Shown piece by piece: positions 42,929 through 48,785 of a stretch of DNA of 48,785 nucleotides. This stretch comes from Desulfobacterales bacterium (GTDB lineage: Bacteria > Desulfobacterota > Syntrophobacteria > B119-G9): assembly GCA_026983715.1 (NCBI GenBank), contig JALSTM010000182.1:1-48785 (forward strand). The letters run 5' to 3'. Position 1 is the stretch's first letter. Each line of letters starts with the position of its first letter. Under the pieces are notes generated by a model. It saw only the letters and a program-made list of their open reading frames with translations, was not told the DNA's origin and made no database searches. The position numbers and the translations under genes are program-made.

Positions 42929-43723
42929 CTAGTGAGCTCCCTTGCCAGCACCAAATATCAGTCCCATAAGGAGCCCACCAAGAATGGCAACAATTGTGGC
43001 CAAAACACCGTAGAGCAAAGCATGCTTGAAGGCCATCTTGTATAAGAAAGCCGGCAGTCCTACCAGTTTTGCCTCTATTGGTATTACCTTACTACCTGTA
43101 ATGTTTCCGTCCGCAAGCGCGTAAACTTCCACGGCATAATTACCCGGAGTCAGCGATGACGGAACCTTCACGTGAGCTTCAAATGGCTCGATATCTCCAC
43201 CTTTCTGAGTAACCTTAACACCTTCGGAATTCTCAACGTAAAGGCCTTCGAGTTTCTTCATTTTTACAAGTTCCTTGACGAGGAAAGTTTTATCTTTGGG
43301 CTCAGGTTCGATATCTATCTGACTTTCAAGAGCCTCCAAGCTTAACCTCCACGCATCGTTACTGCTCCCACTGGCCTCCCTGGACCCAGAAGCGAGTTGT
43401 TTGTTTGAATAAATAAGACAAACGTTTGGAATACCTTTAAAAACAAAGGTATCCAGGTTCATCCAAAGCAACCCGAGTACTTTTCCCTTTTTCTTCAAGT
43501 GAAGATCTTTTTTTATACCCATGAACCTAACGACTACGTCGCTGCCTGCAGGAACACTCCCCATTACCTTGATGTCTGCACCCCTATAGAAGGTACCAAG
43601 CAATAAACTGGCGGGTTCAACCTTTACCTGGATCTTTTGAGTACAGTTTCCAAAACCCGGAAGCAAGAACAATAGACTGATAGTAACTATCACATTAAAT
43701 ATTATAACTTTTTTCCATCTCAT
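42929..43723 (-). CDS. TIGR02186 family membrane protein
   Basis: A 264-residue protein with an N-terminal signal/anchor (about 5-25), an extracytoplasmic beta domain, and one C-terminal helix (about 232-258). LLLGTFYRGADIKVMGSVPAG and the KKGKVLGLLWMNLDTFVFKGIPNVC stretch match the TIGR02186/Alph_Pro_TM pattern. In other bacteria such genes adjoin TauE/SafE permeases, as here (four bases apart), so it probably assists that permease. No enzymatic motif is visible. Confidence 0.85.
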   Translation of the reverse strand: MRWKKVIIFNVIVTISLLFLLPGFGNCTQKIQVKVEPASLLLGTFYRGADIKVMGSVPAGSDVVVRFMGIKKDLHLKKKGKVLGLLWMNLDTFVFKGIPNVCLIYSNKQLASGSREASGSSNDAWRLSLEALESQIDIEPEPKDKTFLVKELVKMKKLEGLYVENSEGVKVTQKGGDIEPFEAHVKVPSSLTPGNYAVEVYALADGNITGSKVIPIEAKLVGLPAFLYKMAFKHALLYGVLATIVAILGGLLMGLIFGAGKGAH

Positions 43724-43727
43724 TTTC

Positions 43728-44672
43728 TTAATGCCCTCCAGTATAAGCCAAGAAAACCTTAGGTGGCAGTAAAAGCCCCAGCAACATTTTCACCATTACC
43801 AAAAGCACCAGGATAGCCAAAAATATCTTGATCTGTTCTCCCTTTAGCTTTTTGCTTATCTTTGCTCCGAACTGAGCCCCCACGGTTGAACCTAAAAGCA
43901 GTAACAACGCGAGAACAAAATCAACGGTGTGGTTAGTGTATGCCTGCATTATGGTAACGTCAATGCAGGTAAAAAGTATTTGGAAGAGGCTTGTCCCCAC
44001 CACAACGTGCATGGGCATCCTCAACAGATACACCATGACCGGGACCATGATAAATCCGCCTCCCACTCCCATAATGGCAGCCAGGATACCCACGAATACC
44101 CCGAGCACCAGGGGCATAAGTATGGACAACCGTACTCCTGACCGCGTAAAATCAGTTTGGAAAGGCAGTTTTTTGACCAATTGTGCATATCTCGATTCCT
44201 TTGTCGGAATTGGGACTTCGGCAACCTCGATTTCTTTTTTACTTTTCTTTAATGATTGTAAACTTTCCAGGAGCATATAGCTTCCAATAAAACCCAGCAT
44301 AAGTACATAAGTAATTTTTATCAAAAAGTCGGCATTGCCAAGCTGCCTCAGTACCTTGATAATTTGAACTCCGACTGTACCTCCAATCACCCCACCTATT
44401 AACAGGAGAATCCCCATTTTGAAATCTACATTCCCTAGTCTGAAATGAGCGATGGTACCAGACGTAGATGCTCCAACTATCTGATTAGAATCCGAAGCGG
44501 CAGCAACTGTAGGAGGTATCCCTATCATGATCAGGAGTGGAGTCATAAGGAAGCCTCCTCCAACTCCAAAAATTCCTGACAAAAGCCCAACTAGAAGTCC
44601 TAGACTCAATACCAGTAAAATGTTAACACTGCTTCCTGCAATCGGTAGATATAAATACCACGGTAGATGCAT
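43728..44672 (-). CDS. TauE/SafE-family sulfite/sulfonate permease
   Basis: A 314-residue inner-membrane protein with about eight helices in two related halves. Each half has a glycine motif: GIFGVGGGFLMTPLLIMIG and IMGVGGGFIMVPVMVYLL. ATG 44672 (with GGAAGGA before it) is preferred over a longer in-frame start that would overlap the Usp gene. The family exports sulfite or sulfonates across the inner membrane; the substrate here is inferred only. Paired with TIGR02186. Confidence 0.9.
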   Translation of the reverse strand: MHLPWYLYLPIAGSSVNILLVLSLGLLVGLLSGIFGVGGGFLMTPLLIMIGIPPTVAAASDSNQIVGASTSGTIAHFRLGNVDFKMGILLLIGGVIGGTVGVQIIKVLRQLGNADFLIKITYVLMLGFIGSYMLLESLQSLKKSKKEIEVAEVPIPTKESRYAQLVKKLPFQTDFTRSGVRLSILMPLVLGVFVGILAAIMGVGGGFIMVPVMVYLLRMPMHVVVGTSLFQILFTCIDVTIMQAYTNHTVDFVLALLLLLGSTVGAQFGAKISKKLKGEQIKIFLAILVLLVMVKMLLGLLLPPKVFLAYTGGH

Positions 44673-44697
44673 AATCCCATCCTTCCCACGATGAAGT

Positions 44698-45102
44698 TTA
44701 AGTTCTCTTTTGCACAATCTCTATTCTACATTGAACACGATGTCTGATATTCTGGTGTGCTTTTAAACATTTTACACTCTCCTTGTAACCCTCATCCGCC
44801 TGTTCAACAATCAGGTGAGTTATCCCATGCTCTTCGACAAAACTTATCACCTCCTCTTCATAGGACCCTCTACAAACATAAAACTCTACGAAAATACCCT
44901 TTGATTCAGCATCTTCAAGCATTAACTCCAATCTTTCCCTTACCGATTCTTCCTCGTCACTTGCTACATTTTCTACCCATTGTTCCGGGTAAATAAGGAG
45001 CACAGACACGTGTGCACTCAGGCGTTCGGCAAGGTTGAACGCTCTATCCAGGGCTTCCCACGCCCCGCGCTGTGCTTCAACGCAAACAAGTATTCTTTCC
45101 AT
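44698..45102 (-). CDS. UspA-type universal stress protein
   Basis: A 134-residue single-domain Usp. ILVCVEAQRGAWEALDRAFNLA opens the fold, and HGITHLIVEQADEG holds the third strand. The C-terminal Gly-rich ATP loop (GS-x-T) is missing, so ATP binding is unlikely. The ATG at 45102 is preferred to a TTG two codons upstream. First gene after the sigma-54 promoter at 45128-45145. Confidence 0.8.
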   Translation of the reverse strand: MERILVCVEAQRGAWEALDRAFNLAERLSAHVSVLLIYPEQWVENVASDEEESVRERLELMLEDAESKGIFVEFYVCRGSYEEEVISFVEEHGITHLIVEQADEGYKESVKCLKAHQNIRHRVQCRIEIVQKRT

Positions 45103-45127
45103 GTGCAAAATACCCCGACCTTTGCCA

Positions 45128-45145
45128 AAGCAAGCATAGTGCCAG
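45128..45145 (-). promoter_or_regulatory. Sigma-54 promoter of the Usp-TauE-...-Kup operon
   Basis: The minus strand reads CTGGCACTATGCTTGCTT: TGGCAC and TTGCT with GG and GC exactly 10 bases apart, an almost perfect -24/-12 element. Transcription would start near 45118, about 16 bases before the Usp ATG. Confidence 0.85.
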
Positions 45146-45208
45146 AAATTACATTATTGAAATGCCAGCACAATTTCACCAAACAGAATCACTGAAGAGC
45201 TAGATTTG

Positions 45209-45221
45209 TTTCATTATGAAA
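45209..45221. promoter_or_regulatory. Upstream palindrome 1 (possible NtrC-type activator site)
   Basis: TTTCATTATGAAA, a perfect palindrome about 97 bases before the predicted start site. Its 5-base arms match palindrome 2 (TTTCAnnnTGAAA). Confidence 0.6.
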
Positions 45222-45249
45222 TAAATTGAGATATTGCAAACAAATGCTA

Positions 45250-45262
45250 TTTCAAAGTGAAA
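45250..45262. promoter_or_regulatory. Upstream palindrome 2 (possible NtrC-type activator site)
   Basis: TTTCAAAGTGAAA, centred 41 bases (about four helical turns) from palindrome 1 and about 138 bases before the start site, the usual distance for an enhancer-binding protein. It lies just before the end of the regulator gene at 45267. Confidence 0.6.
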
Positions 45263-45266
45263 CCCG

Positions 45267-46649
45267 CTAAAATGTTTTTTTCAGCGACCTTCCGGATACG
45301 AGGGATGATTCAAGCCCGTACTTTTTTAATTTTCGCCATAAAGTTGTTCTAGGCACTTTTAGTATTTGAGTTGCCATGGCTTTGTTGTGTCCAGTTTTCT
45401 CTAGAACTTTCATTATGTAGCGTTTCTCCACTTCTTCCAGAGGCAACAGTCCTTCCCCTTCAAAGGTATCGAATTCGAGCTCCCTAAGATCCGCCGGGAG
45501 GTCGTCCACTGTCAACATATCCTTTTCAGTCAGCGCCACGGCCCTTTCAATGATATTTTCCAGCTCCCTCACGTTCCCCGGAAAACTGTAATTCAGAAGG
45601 ATATCCTTTGCCAGTTTGTCTATTCCTCTAACTTTTTTGCCAAAAAGGGTACTGTATTTATCGATAAAGTGGGAAATCAGGAGAGAAATATCCCCATTGC
45701 GCTCGGTTAAGGGGGGAAGTTTTATGGTCACAACGTTTAGGCGAAAGTAAAGGTCTTCCCTGAAGTTACCGAGGGAAACCTCGTGTTTAAGGTCCTTGTT
45801 GCTGGCAGCAATAATTCTGATATCCAGATTAACGGGCTCTATGCCACCCACCCGCAGGATCCTTTTTTCCTGAATAACGTGCAGAAGTTTTACCTGCATT
45901 GAAAGGGACATCTCGGTGACTTCGTCTAAAAAAACCGTCCCCCCCGATGCCGCTTCCATCAATCCAATCTTCGTTGCATGGGCACCTGTAAAAGCACCCT
46001 TTTCATAACCAAAAAGCTCACTGGTAATCAATTCTTCCGTAAATCCTCCACAGTTAAATGCAACGAAGGGTCGATTTTTCCGAGGGCTCAACTCATGGAT
46101 AGCCCTGGCCACAAGTTCTTTCCCGGTCCCGCTCTGCCCAAGAAGCAGTACATTGCAGTCCACCGCAGCAACCTTGTAAATAAGTTTAAAAACTTCCTGC
46201 ATGGCGGGACTTTTTCCAACTATTTGCTTTATTACATCCTTGCCCTTGAGCATTTCCCTAAGTTTACGATTTTCCTTTCGGAGTTCAATCTTCTCGTGCG
46301 CTCTATTTACCAGGGATGCCAGTTCGCGGATCTTGAATGGTTTTGTTACGTAGTGAAATGCCCCAAGCTTAATAGCCTTGATTGCGGTTTCAATAGAACC
46401 GTAGCCAGTAACAAGGATCACTTCCGTATCAGGATTCAACCGTTTTACCCTCGTTAAGACTTCAAGTCCGTCAACATCAGGTAGCCTGAGGTCCACCAGG
46501 ACGATGTCGAACGATGTTTGCCTTATTCGCTGAAGAAATGCAGAAGCCGAACCGAAGGTTTCAACATCGAAATCATCTTTAGAAAATACATGGGCAAGAC
46601 GACGACAAATTGTTACTTCGTCGTCTACAACAGCCAATCTACCCTTCAT
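45267..46649 (-). CDS. NtrC-family sigma-54-dependent response regulator
   Basis: A 460-residue regulator. The receiver (1-125) has VVDDE, the Asp in IVLVDLRLP and a YVTKPF Lys. The AAA+ domain (about 140-375) has GQSGTGKELVARAIH, the sigma-54 loop EKGAFTGA, and GTVFLDEVTEMS. A C-terminal Fis-type HTH (about 420-450) reads NKAMATQILKVPRTTLWRKL. It overlaps the kinase gene by four bases (ATGA). It probably activates the sigma-54 promoter at 45128-45145 by binding the two palindromes. Confidence 0.96.
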   Translation of the reverse strand: MKGRLAVVDDEVTICRRLAHVFSKDDFDVETFGSASAFLQRIRQTSFDIVLVDLRLPDVDGLEVLTRVKRLNPDTEVILVTGYGSIETAIKAIKLGAFHYVTKPFKIRELASLVNRAHEKIELRKENRKLREMLKGKDVIKQIVGKSPAMQEVFKLIYKVAAVDCNVLLLGQSGTGKELVARAIHELSPRKNRPFVAFNCGGFTEELITSELFGYEKGAFTGAHATKIGLMEAASGGTVFLDEVTEMSLSMQVKLLHVIQEKRILRVGGIEPVNLDIRIIAASNKDLKHEVSLGNFREDLYFRLNVVTIKLPPLTERNGDISLLISHFIDKYSTLFGKKVRGIDKLAKDILLNYSFPGNVRELENIIERAVALTEKDMLTVDDLPADLRELEFDTFEGEGLLPLEEVEKRYIMKVLEKTGHNKAMATQILKVPRTTLWRKLKKYGLESSLVSGRSLKKTF

Positions 46650-48070
46650 TTTTTATCAACTTCCCCCTTTTCTGCACCGCTTTTTGGAAGATAAACAGAA
46701 AAAGTTGTTCCTACGCCAACCTCGCTTTCAACTTCTATGTAACCGCCGTGTTTTTTAACCAGTCCATAGGTTACCGCAAGCCCAAGGCCAGTTCCACGTC
46801 CTACTCCTTTCGTGGTATAAAAAGGCTCAAAAATATGTTCAAGGTCCTCTGGCTTAATCCCATGACCCGTGTCTGATACGTCAATTCGCACAAACTTATC
46901 GGAATAATCGTAGGCCTCTATGGAGATCTTGCCACCATCAGGCATGGCCTGTATGGCGTTAAGGAGAAGGTTCAAGAAAACCTGCTGCAAATTTCTCAGG
47001 TGCCCCCTTATTACAGGAAGATCATCAGGGATTTCCACCTTAAGTTCAATCCCAGTTAACATTACCTGGTTTTTGACAAGTTTAACTGTTTTGTTTATTA
47101 CATCCGAAACGGAAAGTTCCTCAAACGAAGGCTTGTCTTTCCTGGAAAAGTCAAGAAGATTTCTGACTATCTCACCCGCCCTGTCTGCTTGGTTCAGTAT
47201 ATCAAGTATCAACTCCTTTTCCTCGGGGTCGAGCTTGTCCCCAGACTCATCTAGCAGAGTCTCGGCGGAAAGGTATATATTATTGAGGGGGTTATTTAAT
47301 TCGTGGGCAATCCCGGCGGAAAAGGTCCCAATAGCGGCAATCTTCCTTGACTGTACTAATGCTTCCTGCTGGGTTTCTAGTTCCTCGGCCATCCTGTTAA
47401 AGGCATGTATCAATTCACAAATTTCATCTTTCGTGTGACATTCGTAAGGGATCGGGCTGAAGTCCCCCCGGGCAACCCTCTTTGTTGTTTCTTTAATGAG
47501 GGAAAGAGGTTCTAGTAACCTTGACAATAACTGGAGGATCAGGAGTTGCAACGCCAGCACAATAGCAAAAAACAGAAAAGGAATAACCGTGGTCCTGTTT
47601 ATCGCTTGGTGGATATGCTTTCTTTTTGTTTCTAAAAGGTTGATCGCAAAGTCCACCAGTGCTTTACCGGAACCCCTAACTTTTTCCAAGCCCGCGGCAT
47701 CCCTGGAACTGCTAACTTTAAAAGAAGACATGAGAAGTCTGTACTCTTTAAGACTCTTTAGGAATTTATCACACTTTCCTTCCCCAACAATCCTTCTAAT
47801 GTCTTCCTGGTATTGATCTACAAATTTTTCAACCTTGGAAAGATATTCCAGGTTTTTATCCAAGTCCTCCATGTCATGGTACAAAAGAAAATTCTTTTCG
47901 AAACGCCTCACTTCCAGGATGTCATTTAGAAGATCTTCGAAATGCTCTCCAAGAGCCATTTTATACTTTATGGATCTTACGCTACCCCAGTAAAGAAGTG
48001 CCACTATGCAGGTAAAAAAAAGACTTATTACGAAAATTCCGATGGTTTTGCTTCGGATGGTCTTAAACAT
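46646..48070 (-). CDS. Membrane sensor histidine kinase partner of the NtrC-type regulator
   Basis: A 474-residue kinase. TM1 is at about 8-28, an extracytoplasmic helical domain at about 30-155, and TM2 at about 157-182. HAMP follows (LSLIKETTKRVARGDFSPIP). HisKA has GIAHELNNPLNNI, and the ATPase boxes are LLLNAIQAM, DTGHGI and GRGTGLGLAV. The periplasmic part looks like a four-helix bundle, a ligand-binding type seen in chemotaxis and NtrB-like sensors. The signal is unknown. Operon with the regulator. Confidence 0.95.
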   Translation of the reverse strand: MFKTIRSKTIGIFVISLFFTCIVALLYWGSVRSIKYKMALGEHFEDLLNDILEVRRFEKNFLLYHDMEDLDKNLEYLSKVEKFVDQYQEDIRRIVGEGKCDKFLKSLKEYRLLMSSFKVSSSRDAAGLEKVRGSGKALVDFAINLLETKRKHIHQAINRTTVIPFLFFAIVLALQLLILQLLSRLLEPLSLIKETTKRVARGDFSPIPYECHTKDEICELIHAFNRMAEELETQQEALVQSRKIAAIGTFSAGIAHELNNPLNNIYLSAETLLDESGDKLDPEEKELILDILNQADRAGEIVRNLLDFSRKDKPSFEELSVSDVINKTVKLVKNQVMLTGIELKVEIPDDLPVIRGHLRNLQQVFLNLLLNAIQAMPDGGKISIEAYDYSDKFVRIDVSDTGHGIKPEDLEHIFEPFYTTKGVGRGTGLGLAVTYGLVKKHGGYIEVESEVGVGTTFSVYLPKSGAEKGEVDKK

Positions 48071-48253
48071 AGTTTATCACTTCTGTCAGGTTCTGTGTAT
48101 CATTTTGGAATTGTGAAAGGTTTCTCCTTCACAGATTTCATTAAACTCACCGGTTGGAGGCAGAGTTTTAAACAATAAATCACAAACCAGATCTAAATAT
48201 ATTTCTATATTCTTCCGGAAGCAACACAAAACTGCCCCAACCTTCCAAAGAAT

Positions 48254-48760
48254 TCACAAAATTCCTTCCCGCCTTTCCCTTTTGAACCTCTCGGATAGCC
48301 ATCCCAGCTTAACCTTGGCGCCGACTTTTTCTGCAAGATCCTTGGCTTCGTCAAAAAGTGGAACGTAGGGCTTGATGTCCAGAAGAGGGGTACCATCGTA
48401 CATGTCTACCCTTTTGATATGCAACCTTGGACCATCAATTCTTACAAGTTCTACCACGGAGCATCCGATGGGATTAGGGCGCCGTGGACTTCTAGTAGCA
48501 AATACCCCTCTTAATTGGCTGCTTCCTCTCGGATAACATAACAGTTCGTAATCGGAAGACAGGTGGAAATGGAAGAGCAGGATAATGTGGGAAAATCCTT
48601 CCAGGTCTTGAAGACCTTTTACAAATTGTGGGTAGATATCCACATAGCCAGAGCTTTCCGGATCATATATCCCTTGGGGAGGCGGAGCCTTTTCTCCCTT
48701 CCTGAAAGGGCTGTGGATAATTCCTATCGGTTTGTAAAGAATCGAAAATACTTTTTCCAT
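48254..48760 (-). CDS. trmO: TrmO/TsaA-type tRNA m6t6A methyltransferase
   Basis: A 168-residue protein from ATG 48760. PIGIIHSPF starts the fold, with DIYPQFVKGLQDLEGFSHI, then GVFATRSPRRPNPIGCSVVEL, the invariant SAM-binding segment, and a DGTPLLDIKPYVP ending. TrmO methylates N6 of t6A37 in tRNA-Thr. The C-terminal extension seen in E. coli TrmO is absent, as in archaeal and many other members. The spacer 48071-48253 shows nothing. Confidence 0.9.
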   Translation of the reverse strand: MEKVFSILYKPIGIIHSPFRKGEKAPPPQGIYDPESSGYVDIYPQFVKGLQDLEGFSHIILLFHFHLSSDYELLCYPRGSSQLRGVFATRSPRRPNPIGCSVVELVRIDGPRLHIKRVDMYDGTPLLDIKPYVPLFDEAKDLAEKVGAKVKLGWLSERFKRERREGIL

Positions 48761-48785
48761 TGAAATTACCTGCAATTATGTTTTA

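Noticed and set aside
1-48785. CRISPR array, IS transposase, prophage or rRNA
   Set aside because: No regularly spaced identical repeats, no transposase or integrase frame and no rRNA-like stretch were seen; the repeats present are dispersed short elements.

Overview
The window looks like a chromosomal segment from a Deltaproteobacterium-type (Desulfobacterota) anaerobe, possibly a sulfate reducer. This is inferred from the style of its genes: many hybrid kinases, a CxxCH haem sensor kinase, sigma-54 regulation, a TIGR02186/TauE sulfur-export-type pair, a YeiH-type exporter, several universal stress proteins and FmdB. Base composition is moderate and looks even throughout. There is no rRNA, transposase, phage gene or CRISPR array, and one tRNA.

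Left part (1-9500). The minus strand starts with the first codons of an FtsY-like protein and an unrecognised gene. A class II aldolase gene then converges on a compact minus-strand operon: TatD nuclease, Maf pyrophosphatase, YggS PLP protein and a single-domain Hpt protein. Next on the plus strand come FmdB, a COG0731 radical SAM protein, a TIGR04076 protein, a HAD phosphatase, a J-domain protein, an unrecognised protein, and a receiver-PAS-HisKA protein without an ATPase domain behind a good sigma-54 promoter.

Middle (9500-28400). A 1083-residue hybrid kinase lies on the minus strand. The plus strand carries hypoxanthine phosphoribosyltransferase, a zinc-ribbon/DUF3426 protein, a K+ channel with RCK domain, an unusual fusion of cysteine synthase to a degenerate cysteinyl-tRNA synthetase, tRNA-Ala(GGC), Der, three small heat-shock proteins, a DnaJ-like protein, a DUF3592/TPR protein, a eukaryote-like HisH-HisF fusion, a YeiH-family exporter and a small Cys-rich protein.

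Right part (28800-48785). A NarX/NarL-like pair with a CxxCH sensor domain is followed by a DUF202-receiver protein joined to a PEP-synthase-like protein. A second receiver/PEP-synthase-like pair sits in a long minus-strand operon: Usp, TauE/SafE, TIGR02186, PEP-synthase-like, receiver, Usp, Usp, Kup. That operon begins at a near-perfect sigma-54 promoter with two upstream palindromes, just downstream of an NtrC-type regulator and its kinase. A TrmO-type tRNA methyltransferase gene closes the window.

The most interesting points are: the duplicated receiver/PEP-synthase-like module (both keep the swivelling-domain His but lack a recognisable PEP barrel), which could be an ATP-to-His-to-Asp phosphotransfer system; the CysK/CysRS-like fusion that has lost three of four zinc ligands; twelve exact heptads in the DUF202 protein; and two families of short non-autonomous repeats between genes.
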